8,051 nucleotides of DNA from Candidatus Roizmanbacteria bacterium RIFCSPHIGHO2_01_FULL_39_8. Lineage in GTDB: Bacteria > Patescibacteriota > Microgenomatia > UBA1406 > GWC2-37-13. Below, in pieces: positions 1-5,800 of the stretch; the stretch's first letter is position 1, and every line of letters starts with the position of its first letter. The position numbers were made by a program, and so were the translations under genes. The notes beneath the pieces are model-generated. The model was not told the origin of the DNA and made no database searches. It saw only the letters and a program-made list of their open reading frames with translations. The stretch lies in NCBI GenBank assembly GCA_001789355.1, contig MFZI01000025.1, forward strand, positions 1,773 through 9,823, in the 5' to 3' direction.

Positions 1-514
1 TGTCCAAAATCTCTCGTTTATTTAGCTTAGTCAAAATAATTACTCCGTCGTAAGTATTTGGAGCAAGATAGACATTTTCGGGATATTTTTTTACGACAAC
101 TTTTAATTTATCAACTAATCCTGATTCACAGATATAAGGCTTCGTGCAGTTATATTGAATTATAACTCCGGGTTCGCCTTCTCCATCGGCATGTTCAAGC
201 ATATGTTTTTGGATGGGATCTGGCATTGCTTCATTCAACACATGAGATTTCGGATTTTGCTCTATGTGTCCCGACATATCAATAGGTGGGAGATTTGGCT
301 GCATTCTAATGTACCAAATGATCCCTCCTAAAGTGATTAATACCCCAAAGACAATAAGAGACCTTGTAGTAATAGCTTTCCAGTCTATAGTTTGTCCCGA
401 AGTTTGTGGCGTACGTTTTTTTTCAAGTTTGGCAAGATATCTTCTTTCTCTTCTATTTAATTGCGGCTTTTGTTTTAATTTCTCAATTTCCGCTTCAATA
501 TTAGATTTTTCCAT
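1..514 (-). CDS. DUF3105-like membrane-anchored protein (partial, C-terminus outside window)
   Basis: 171 codons are readable from the ATG at 514 and the frame runs off the left edge. The N-terminus (1-46) is charged and cytosolic-looking. One hydrophobic helix follows at about 47-69, then an extracytoplasmic domain. That domain has His83, His91, an HMLEH segment at 104-108 and a GVIIQYNC segment at 116-123, with a second Cys at 129. The HxLEH...IQY pattern resembles the DUF3105 family (HNLEHG...ISY), a family without an established function. The usual PPTSGPH segment is not clear, so the match is divergent. The start is 2 nt after the cupredoxin stop, so it is very probably translated from the same mRNA. 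Several His plus two Cys in the exported part could bind a metal, which would suit a neighbour with CuA ligands; that is inference. Confidence 0.75.
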   Translation of the reverse strand, partial: MEKSNIEAEIEKLKQKPQLNRRERRYLAKLEKKRTPQTSGQTIDWKAITTRSLIVFGVLITLGGIIWYIRMQPNLPPIDMSGHIEQNPKSHVLNEAMPDPIQKHMLEHADGEGEPGVIIQYNCTKPYICESGLVDKLKVVVKKYPENVYLAPNTYDGVIILTKLNKREILD

Positions 515-516
515 TT

Positions 517-939
517 TTATTCGATAATTATTGTACCTCTCATGCCCGAGTGGCCGGTACCGCAGGTTACCGAACAGACAAAACTAAAAGTTCCTTTTCT
601 CGATGCATGAAAATCAACCATTGTCTCTTTTCCCGGTTCTATGGCCTGATCTATACCAAAGTCCGGTAGAGAAAATCCGTGCGTGACATCTTCGGAAGTG
701 ATGAGGAATTTTACCTGTTCATTGAGCTTTAGTTTGATCTGATTTGGTGAAAATGAGAATTGTTTCGCTCTGATTTGAATTTCTCGAATATTTTCGCGTG
801 GACTTCTTGCAGCAACCGATGAAATTTCTGGATTTCTTTCATTTGCTGGCTTACCGGATCGTAGGATAAAAATAGCAAGAAGTACGATGATTACGAACAA
901 TCCTATTAGCAGCGTGCTGAAAGATATTCTCAATTTCAT
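517..939 (-). CDS. Membrane-anchored CuA-type cupredoxin (Cox2-like)
   Basis: 140 aa from the ATG at 939. One N-terminal helix (about 8-27) anchors an extracytoplasmic cupredoxin domain. Ligands for a binuclear CuA centre are all visible: His87 in a DVTHGF segment, and Cys122, Cys126, His130 and Met133 in CSVTCGTGHSGM, which is the C-x3-C-x3-H-x2-M spacing of cytochrome oxidase subunit II. The Cox2 Glu between the cysteines is Val, which is tolerable because that ligand is a backbone carbonyl. A single helix rather than two recalls ba3-type subunit II. No oxidase subunit I or nitrous oxide reductase is in the window, so it may be an orphan electron carrier or a copper chaperone. An ATG at 954 gives a version 5 residues longer, but it overlaps the upstream gene by 13 nt and a GGAGG abuts that codon; the 939 start lies 2 nt after the upstream stop. 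Confidence 0.85.
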   Translation of the reverse strand: MKLRISFSTLLIGLFVIIVLLAIFILRSGKPANERNPEISSVAARSPRENIREIQIRAKQFSFSPNQIKLKLNEQVKFLITSEDVTHGFSLPDFGIDQAIEPGKETMVDFHASRKGTFSFVCSVTCGTGHSGMRGTIIIE

Positions 940-941
940 AG

Positions 942-2435
942 TTATACGCCGCATCCTCCGCCCTGAGCCGGTGGTTTTTCTTGAATACCTTTTTCAACAA
1001 GATATTTTTTGACATTCTGGGCACCGAAAGCGGAAAAAATATCTTTACTTAAAAAGGTTTTTGCGTCGATATCCTTAAATTCTTTTCCTTCTTTATTTTT
1101 GAAATATAAAGCTGCGTCAAAGGCGTTTGACGGAAACCAATAGGAGTTGATATATTTTGCCGCCTGATACATCTCTTGTTCATTTGCTCCCTGCGCTGCC
1201 ATGAGCTCAAATATTCCAAGTAACGCCATGCCATGATTACAATCGGGAAATGCCGTGGAGTTTCCGCAACAGGGACGATAGACATTTGACGCCACTTCAT
1301 TTACCAGTGTTTCTTGTTCGGCAGTTAAAGGAACGATTGCTCTTTTTGAGTAGTATTGCATGGCGTCACCGCTTGTGGTCAAGCTGCTCCAACCGCCGGT
1401 TGAAGCAAAGCCTCCCGCTCCTGATAAACCGTCGTATTTGACCATTTCTCCCTCCTCGAGAATTTTTGATTTGTTGGCAAGGCCAAACGCCCAGAAGAAA
1501 TTGAGAAGAAAATATGAATTTTCAGGAGTGATTTTGATTTCTAGATCTGATCCCTTAGTTAAAATGTCGAGTTGTTCCTGAGTCAAAGGTTGACCTGACT
1601 TATCGTACGTTTCTTTGAATTTGTCGAAGTCGATGACTCCCATCTCAAGCATCTTTGGGCCAATGTCTTCATAAGTTGCATTTATTTGAAATCCTTCGGG
1701 AGGATTAATTTGGGCAAATAGGCCGGCCGATTGATTTTCACTTGTGTTTGCCTTTTGTTGATTTTGGGGGTTCACTTGTCTTTGTGTCTGGAGGCGCCAG
1801 GTTTTGGGCAGCCGCGGCAGTGAGTAAACAATAACGATAAAAAACAGTAAGACTATCAAAGGTTTCAATTGAGGCAATGTTTTTTTGGTTAAGTTAAACT
1901 CCAGTTGACCTTTTTCACTGCTCACTATTTTTTCTTTAGGAATGGCACAAAGTCCGCTTATAATTTTGGCATATTCGTACATTGAATAAATAAGAAGGAA
2001 CGCCGAAAGAAGTTTTACTTCAAGGCCGCCAAAGGGAAGTGCAGTTAAAGATGCGGCTATGCCAAGTGTAGGGAGAAGAAATGCGCTGCACACAGAACAG
2101 CCCGTGGCGGCTGCTGAAAAAAGAAGTGAGGCGAAACTTTGGGCAAAAGAAGTCTTTGAAGTTTTCTTTCTCTCTTCGATCACGTGAAAAAACATAGAAA
2201 GAGAAACGCCGATAAAAAGCGCATTGATGATACTTAGGATTACTTGAGACCAGCTATAAAAGGCTGTGTTCGACTGCCAAAACGCATCCCAGGTGGTCTT
2301 TTGCGTCAGAAGAAAATAGTAGATAAATAGAATATTTACTGCTGCGATTATAGTAAGCGCCCAATAATACGGTTTTGAAAAAGTTTTCTTGAGTCCAGCT
2401 TTTAGAATAAACAGGGGAGAATAAATTTTCCTCAT
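942..2435 (-). CDS. Polytopic membrane protein with Cys-rich extracytoplasmic domain, unknown family
   Basis: 497 aa from the ATG at 2435. About five hydrophobic segments (roughly 24-44, 62-84, 101-125, 135-155, 192-208) are followed by a soluble domain at 240-497. A membrane-embedded GCSVC (Cys113, Cys116) precedes a Pro-Gly-rich helix. The soluble domain carries YRPCCGNSTAFPDCNHGMA at about 386-404 (Cys389, Cys390, Cys399, His401, Met403), and the protein ends in GGGCGV with Cys495. I do not recognise the family. Paired cysteines on and in the membrane suggest metal handling or thiol redox, which is inference from residues and the cupredoxin next door. The frame stays open to 2612, but that extension overlaps the protease gene. 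The 2435 start sits under a strong promoter and operator, so it is preferred. It has no Shine-Dalgarno and may be leaderless. Confidence 0.8.
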   Translation of the reverse strand: MRKIYSPLFILKAGLKKTFSKPYYWALTIIAAVNILFIYYFLLTQKTTWDAFWQSNTAFYSWSQVILSIINALFIGVSLSMFFHVIEERKKTSKTSFAQSFASLLFSAAATGCSVCSAFLLPTLGIAASLTALPFGGLEVKLLSAFLLIYSMYEYAKIISGLCAIPKEKIVSSEKGQLEFNLTKKTLPQLKPLIVLLFFIVIVYSLPRLPKTWRLQTQRQVNPQNQQKANTSENQSAGLFAQINPPEGFQINATYEDIGPKMLEMGVIDFDKFKETYDKSGQPLTQEQLDILTKGSDLEIKITPENSYFLLNFFWAFGLANKSKILEEGEMVKYDGLSGAGGFASTGGWSSLTTSGDAMQYYSKRAIVPLTAEQETLVNEVASNVYRPCCGNSTAFPDCNHGMALLGIFELMAAQGANEQEMYQAAKYINSYWFPSNAFDAALYFKNKEGKEFKDIDAKTFLSKDIFSAFGAQNVKKYLVEKGIQEKPPAQGGGCGV

Positions 2436-2451
2436 ACTACATACTGTAGTA
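2435..2451. promoter_or_regulatory. BlaI/MecI-type operator 2, at the membrane-protein start
   Basis: A perfect 7-3-7 inverted repeat, TACTACA-N3-TGTAGTA, of the TACA/TGTA type bound by BlaI/MecI repressors. Its last base on the minus strand is the A of the ATG at 2435, and it contains the -10 TACAGT. Bound repressor would block both polymerase and the start site. The same layout recurs at 3665-3681. Confidence 0.8.
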
Positions 2452-2471
2452 GTTCTCTCAATTTTTGTCAA
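2443..2471 (-). promoter_or_regulatory. Internal promoter for the membrane protein-cupredoxin-DUF3105 genes
   Basis: On the minus strand a consensus -35 TTGACA (2471-2466) is followed by exactly 17 bp and TACAGT (2448-2443). The -10 ends 7 nt before the ATG at 2435, so the predicted transcript starts at or next to the start codon. The -35 begins 8 nt after the protease stop codon. The -10 lies wholly inside the BlaI-type operator. Confidence 0.7.
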
Positions 2472-2478
2472 GAGGATT

Positions 2479-3288
2479 TTAGGAAGAGCATTCCGAATGA
2501 CAATTATGTCCCTTGAGACAAACAGAAGGAGAAATATTTTGGTGCGCTGATACAGGTTTAGAAGTAAAAATGAGAAGTATGGATATTGCAACAAAAGAAA
2601 TGAAAGATACAAGGATGTGTCGAATTTTAAAAGACAAAACGAGTGATTTTTCTCCTTTTAGTATTTTGATTCGATGTTCAAGCGTGTCCGTATGGACGAA
2701 TGACACAAGATAAGCAAATGATGGGTTTGTTTCCTGATGTGATATTAATTTTTTAAAAGCAGAAAGTACTATATCTGGATTTTTAAAATAGGAAAGTGCA
2801 TATCCATCTGCTTCGGTTTCTTTTTGCCGTATGAAGGACATTGCTACGTCAGTAAGAATAGGAAATAAAAGAAATAGCTCTCTGAAAAAAGTTGCTATTA
2901 AAACAAGAAATGTGCCTTTATTCAAGAGATGATATTTCTCATGAAGTATGATTGCCTCTATTTCTTTTCCGCTCATTATTTCTAATAGTTTGGTAGAGAG
3001 ATAGATCTTTGCATCTTTAATTCCGAGACAAAAAGCCGACGGTTTTGTGTTTCGGAAAATAATTATTTTATCCCCTAAGTCATGTTTTAAAGATACGTCC
3101 TGTATATATTGTGGAATTTTTGCTGTCTGTATGCTTTTCTTAAACCAGTACATTTTTAGCCAGGAAAAAAGAATCTTGGCTAACGCTAGGAAAAAAAATA
3201 AAAAAAGCAACCCAGTAAATAAAATAGGAGGATACGAAATACTACCAAGGAAGGATAAACAAACCCCGGCAATATGTCCAATATTCAT
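2479..3288 (-). CDS. M56-family (BlaR1-like) membrane zinc metalloprotease with short Cys/His tail
   Basis: 269 aa integral membrane protease. Hydrophobic segments lie at about 21-44, 125-147 and 222-242. The zinc site HEKYH is at 116-120 (His116, Glu117, His120), and QKETEAD at about 155-161 supplies the downstream acidic ligand. This is the arrangement of peptidase family M56, whose BlaR1/MecR1 members cleave the partner repressor on sensing a signal. BlaR1 carries a large extracellular penicillin-binding domain after the last helix; here there is only a tail of about 25 residues (245-269) with His249, Cys257, His261, Cys263, His264 and Cys267. I infer a metal or redox sensor. The start is 3 nt after the repressor stop with no Shine-Dalgarno, so translation is probably coupled. 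An M48-like role is less likely given the repressor partner. Confidence 0.85.
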   Translation of the reverse strand: MNIGHIAGVCLSFLGSISYPPILFTGLLFLFFFLALAKILFSWLKMYWFKKSIQTAKIPQYIQDVSLKHDLGDKIIIFRNTKPSAFCLGIKDAKIYLSTKLLEIMSGKEIEAIILHEKYHLLNKGTFLVLIATFFRELFLLFPILTDVAMSFIRQKETEADGYALSYFKNPDIVLSAFKKLISHQETNPSFAYLVSFVHTDTLEHRIKILKGEKSLVLSFKIRHILVSFISFVAISILLIFTSKPVSAHQNISPSVCLKGHNCHSECSS

Positions 3289-3291
3289 AAA

Positions 3292-3663
3292 CTATTTCTG
3301 ATTTTTTAATAATTGGAGTAAATATTTCTTTTTGTCTTTTGGAAGCGATTCCAAACTTTCTGCAAAGGAAGCTATGGCAACATCACCAAATGAATGTGTC
3401 ATCTTTTGCAAGAAAGATTTTGCCAGCGTTTTAATATAGGATTCTTTTGAAATTCTTGGAAAGTACCAATAGCCTTTTTTTTGAACTTTTCTATCAACAA
3501 CCTTTTTATCAAAAAGTCTCTGAAGAATCGTTGCAACAGTAGTATAAGCAATTTTTTTCTTTTTTTTAATCTCAATAACAACATCTCTCACCGAGCAACC
3601 ATTACATTTCCAGACAATATTCATAACCTGTTGTTCTAAATCACCCAAGACTCGTGTCTCCAT
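3292..3663 (-). CDS. BlaI/MecI/CopY-family winged-helix repressor
   Basis: 123 aa, normal length for the family. The N-terminal winged helix shows the family signature: LGDLEQQVMNIVW at 6-18, AYTTVATILQRL at 39-50 (recognition helix) and GYWYFP at 64-69 (wing). The C-terminal part (about 75-123) is the helical dimerisation region. Family members repress as dimers and are inactivated by cleavage through a BlaR1-type protease, which is the next gene here. In IASFAES at 97-103, Ser99-Phe100 aligns by eye with the Asn-Phe bond cut in S. aureus BlaI. Unusually, Cys20 and Cys23 form a CNGC motif between helices 1 and 2. CopY's C-terminal CxC motifs are absent. An operator overlaps its own promoter, so autorepression is expected. 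No beta-lactamase is in the window, so I give no bla symbol. Confidence 0.9.
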   Translation of the reverse strand: METRVLGDLEQQVMNIVWKCNGCSVRDVVIEIKKKKKIAYTTVATILQRLFDKKVVDRKVQKKGYWYFPRISKESYIKTLAKSFLQKMTHSFGDVAIASFAESLESLPKDKKKYLLQLLKNQK

Positions 3664-3664
3664 A

Positions 3665-3681
3665 TACTACACAGTGTAGCA
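3665..3681. promoter_or_regulatory. BlaI/MecI-type operator 1, at the repressor start
   Basis: TACTACA-N3-TGTAGCA, the same 7-3-7 inverted repeat as operator 2 with one arm mismatch. It lies 1 nt upstream of the repressor ATG at 3663. The repeat covers the repressor's -10, which fits autoregulation. Confidence 0.8.
3673..3681 (-). promoter_or_regulatory. Extended -10 promoter of the repressor-protease genes
   Basis: On the minus strand TGC-TACACT forms an extended -10 (TGn plus hexamer at 3678-3673). The hexamer occupies the same position within its operator as TACAGT does in operator 2. No good -35 is seen at 16-18 bp, as is common with extended -10 promoters. The hexamer ends 9 nt before the ATG, so the leader would be 0-3 nt. 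Confidence 0.55.
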
Positions 3682-3777
3682 CAATCAAAGATTTACGTTT
3701 CAGCAAAATTAATTTTTTTAAACACGGGAGATACTGCTTTAAAATTTAATCTGCGTGATTTTTGACTTGAATTTCTT

Positions 3778-3783
3778 TATAAT
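3778..3783 (+). promoter_or_regulatory. -10 element (TATAAT) of the F420-reductase-like gene
   Basis: A perfect TATAAT ends exactly 6 nt before the ATG at 3790, so the first transcribed base should be at the start codon. A GTGATT at 3755-3760 is a weak -35 at 17 bp. No Shine-Dalgarno could fit on the transcript. Confidence 0.55.
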
Positions 3784-3789
3784 GAACAT

Positions 3790-4470
3790 ATGAAAATAGC
3801 TGTACTTGGGACAGGAATGGTTGGTAGAGCACATGCGGCAAAACTCGCCGAACTTGGACATGAAGTAACTATAGGAACAAGAGATGTTGCTAAAACCACG
3901 TCAGAAACAAAGCCTGATCAGATGGGTAATCCGCCGTTTTCTCAGTGGCAAAAGGAACATTCTCATGTGAAATTGGAAACGTTCGAAAACGCGGTGAAAA
4001 ATACGGATATGATACTCGAAGCTTTGCATGGGGCAGTCGCAGTCGAAGTCCTTAAAGCTTTAGAATCATCACTAACAGGAAAAATTCTCATTGACATTGC
4101 CAATCCGCTCGACTTTTCCAAAGGCATGCCCCCTTCGCTTTTTGTTTCAAACACTGATTCGCTGGGTGAACAGATTCAAAATACATTACCAAAAACACGA
4201 GTGGTAAAAACGTTCAATACAATGAATGCCATGCTGCAGATAAATCCGCAAATGCTCGCCAATGGAGAGCACCATATATTTACGAGCGGAAACGATGCTG
4301 ACGCAAAGGGGAAAGTCACTGAACTTCTCACAAGTTACGGTTGGAAACATATTATCGATTTGGGCGACATTACAACGGCAAGGGGAACAGAAATGATGAT
4401 GCCGTTTTGGCTCAGGCTTTGGGGGTCACTCAAAACTCCGATGTTTAACTATAGAATAGTTACAAAATAA
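3790..4470 (+). CDS. F420-dependent-NADP-reductase-like Rossmann oxidoreductase
   Basis: 226 aa cytosolic protein. The N-terminal Rossmann fold begins MKIAVLGTGMVG, with the dinucleotide motif GTGMVG at 7-12, and GTRD at 29-32, where Thr30-Arg31 suits binding of the NADP 2'-phosphate. ILIDIANPLDF lies near the middle and VVKTFNTMNA follows, both typical of the NADP oxidoreductase, coenzyme F420-dependent family (PF03807-type). The C-terminus contains DLGDITTARGTEMMMPFWLRL, also family-like. The natural co-substrate is unclear: nothing in the window suggests F420 use, so another NADPH-linked reduction is as likely. It is divergent from the repressor, with 126 nt between the two starts, and appears to have its own promoter. 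It need not be functionally linked to the repressor cluster. Confidence 0.8.
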   Translation: MKIAVLGTGMVGRAHAAKLAELGHEVTIGTRDVAKTTSETKPDQMGNPPFSQWQKEHSHVKLETFENAVKNTDMILEALHGAVAVEVLKALESSLTGKILIDIANPLDFSKGMPPSLFVSNTDSLGEQIQNTLPKTRVVKTFNTMNAMLQINPQMLANGEHHIFTSGNDADAKGKVTELLTSYGWKHIIDLGDITTARGTEMMMPFWLRLWGSLKTPMFNYRIVTK

Positions 4471-4479
4471 TCTTCATAA

Positions 4480-4485
4480 TATACT
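4480..4485 (+). promoter_or_regulatory. -10 element (TATACT) of the HAD hydrolase gene
   Basis: TATACT ends exactly 6 nt before the ATG at 4492, the same spacing as at the genes at 3790 and 6877. No convincing -35 is seen and there is no Shine-Dalgarno. The element lies in the 21-nt gap after the preceding gene, so the HAD gene may have its own leaderless transcript as well as read-through. Confidence 0.45.
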
Positions 4486-4491
4486 TTCCCT

Positions 4492-5172
4492 ATGAATATA
4501 TTCGGATTTGATTATGACGGAACAATCATCAATATCGAGCCACAAAAAGCGAAAACCTTTGGGGAACTCATTTCTCATAACTGGGGTGTCGGTAAGAAAG
4601 AAGCTGCGCAATTCTGGATAAATGGCGGAGGCACCTCTCGACGATATAAGTTTGATTACTTTTATAAAAAAAGATTCAACGAGAAGTTATCAGATAAAAC
4701 ATATGACGAGATTGAATCAAAATACAGCAAGACACTAAAGCAATTTTTCTATCCCAAAGTCAAATTACTCTCTCACGCTTTGGATATTTTGAGATTTGTC
4801 CAATCGAAGTTTGACTTCGTTTTCGTATCTAGCGGGGTTCCTCTAGAGGAAATAAAATACTTAGTTCATCTGAATGGACTATCCGATTATTTCGATTTGG
4901 TTTTAGGAACTAGTAAGAAATATCCTACAAAAAGAGAACATTTCAAAGAAATATTACAAGCAAAAAAACCAGATTTTTGGATGTTTATGGGAGATAGCGC
5001 AGAAGATATGAAATTGGCAAAAGAATATAAGGCAATCACAATCGGATTACCAACAAACGAATCAGAAATCAATTTAAAAAATGCTGGAGCAGATTATGTC
5101 TGTTCATTGAAGGAAAGTAAATCAGTAATCAAAAAGTTGTTGACTAATTATAATAGTGCAAGTGAATTCTGA
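4492..5172 (+). CDS. HAD-superfamily hydrolase (phosphatase-like)
   Basis: 226 aa soluble protein with all four HAD motifs in order. Motif I is DYDGT with nucleophile Asp7 and general acid Asp9. Motif II is FVSSG around 111-115. Motif III is a Lys in TKREHF, about 148. Motif IV is MGDSAEDM with Asp168 and Asp172. An alpha-helical cap of about 65 residues (roughly 18-85) sits between motifs I and II, as in C1-capped phosphoglycolate phosphatase/beta-phosphoglucomutase-type members. The substrate cannot be read from the sequence. Mg2+-dependent phosphomonoester hydrolysis is the family norm. It follows the reductase-like gene by 21 nt and ends in front of a bidirectional terminator. Confidence 0.85.
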   Translation: MNIFGFDYDGTIINIEPQKAKTFGELISHNWGVGKKEAAQFWINGGGTSRRYKFDYFYKKRFNEKLSDKTYDEIESKYSKTLKQFFYPKVKLLSHALDILRFVQSKFDFVFVSSGVPLEEIKYLVHLNGLSDYFDLVLGTSKKYPTKREHFKEILQAKKPDFWMFMGDSAEDMKLAKEYKAITIGLPTNESEINLKNAGADYVCSLKESKSVIKKLLTNYNSASEF

Positions 5173-5185
5173 TACAAGGATATAA

Positions 5186-5218
5186 AAACACCGGAGAGCG
5201 ATATGCTCTCCAGTGTTT
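5186..5218. terminator. Bidirectional intrinsic terminator between convergent genes
   Basis: Arms at 5186-5199 and 5205-5218 pair over 14 bp with one C/A mismatch around a 5-nt GATAT loop. The loop-proximal half is GC-rich (GGAGAGC/GCTCTCC). Read on the minus strand the stem is followed by TTTTTATAT, a good U-tract, so it should terminate the secreted-protein gene best. On the plus strand only GTGTTTAAAA follows, giving a weaker signal for the HAD gene. Confidence 0.85.
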
Positions 5219-5232
5219 AAAAGTGGGAACAG

Positions 5233-5700
5233 TTACCACCCTCTTTTCATACCTTCAAATGGCATCAAGAAAGTTGGGTCAATACCTTGGTTTTGGAGCC
5301 ATGCTTTTATCTCTGCCTGGTGATCTTGGATTTTTTGCTTCATCTGATCTTTGGTCATCCCTTTAAAAGAACCAGGAGGAAACTTGGATTTAAGCTCTGC
5401 AAGTTTATTGAGGATCGCCAGTTTTTGCTCTGAAGTTATCTTGCCATCTTTGACAGCTTGATCGAGTCTTTCCCCAATTCGCTTTTGCCGATTCTCTTGC
5501 ATGGTTGTTCTTCGCTCCGCATGGAATTGGTCGACAACTGATTGTACTTGGTCTTTATCCAGATTGAATTTTTGTGAGATCGCATCGACCAATCCACTCA
5601 TCGGATTGGTATTTGTTTGGGCATGTGCCTGATTTATCCCAAACAATCCTGCTCCGATTACACCAACAGTAAGAAGAGAGAATAATATTTTTTTTGACAT
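5233..5700 (-). CDS. Small secreted helical protein of Patescibacteria type, function unknown
   Basis: 155 aa. A Sec signal peptide is clear: KK near the N-terminus, a hydrophobic core at about 5-21 and an AHA cleavage site, probably after Ala27. The mature part is about 128 residues, charged and predicted helical. It includes a stretch MSGLVDAISQKFNLDKDQV (34-52) and RIGERLDQAVKDGKITSEQ (74-92), the latter resembling the LDQAVKDGKIT-type repeats of DUF2680-like exported proteins. Proteins of this design recall those I have seen annotated as hypothetical in Microgenomates; that is memory, not a search. There are no cysteines or obvious metal ligands and no catalytic motif. It is a single-gene transcript with a strong Shine-Dalgarno and terminator, suggesting good expression. 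Confidence 0.8.
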   Translation of the reverse strand: MSKKILFSLLTVGVIGAGLFGINQAHAQTNTNPMSGLVDAISQKFNLDKDQVQSVVDQFHAERRTTMQENRQKRIGERLDQAVKDGKITSEQKLAILNKLAELKSKFPPGSFKGMTKDQMKQKIQDHQAEIKAWLQNQGIDPTFLMPFEGMKRGW

Positions 5701-5707
5701 CTATATC

Positions 5708-5717
5708 CACCTCCTTT
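5708..5717 (-). promoter_or_regulatory. Strong Shine-Dalgarno of the secreted-protein gene
   Basis: AAAGGAGGTG on the minus strand is a nearly full match to the 16S anti-SD. Nine nt separate the GGAGG from the ATG at 5700. It fixes this start and contrasts with the plus-strand genes and the two operator-linked genes, which show no Shine-Dalgarno. Confidence 0.85.
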
Positions 5718-5753
5718 CATTCCTCTTATCATAAAAATCATTTCTGAATGAAA
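5715..5753. repeat. 8-bp inverted repeat upstream of the secreted-protein gene
   Basis: TTTCATTC at 5715-5722 is the exact inverse of GAATGAAA at 5746-5753, with 23 nt between. A possible -10 TATGAT (minus strand, 5733-5728) lies in the middle. One arm touches the Shine-Dalgarno. It could be an operator or, if transcribed, a hairpin that limits ribosome access; chance is also possible in AT-rich DNA. Confidence 0.35.
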
Positions 5754-5800
5754 GCTGAAACAGATATGGGCTACTTAGGGGAACGGAAATGTTTCTAAAC

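Noticed and set aside
365..371. TGTAGTA, a single half of the BlaI-type operator
   Set aside because: There is no matching inverse half at the 3-nt spacing and it lies inside the DUF3105-like coding region.
264..527. 87-codon open frame on the plus strand
   Set aside because: It lies antisense to the DUF3105-like gene, which has a membrane anchor, family motifs and operon spacing.
1049..1300. 83-codon minus-strand frame inside the membrane protein gene
   Set aside because: It overlaps the conserved-looking CCG...DCNHGM segment in a different frame; there is no ribosome site or recognisable product.
2436..2612. N-terminal extension of the membrane protein to an upstream ATG at 2612
   Set aside because: It overlaps the 3' end of the protease gene in another frame, has no family-like features, and a strong promoter plus operator sits right before the ATG at 2435.
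3762..3783. TTGACT as a -35 for the TATAAT at 3778
   Set aside because: The spacer is only 10 bp, too short for a sigma-70 promoter.
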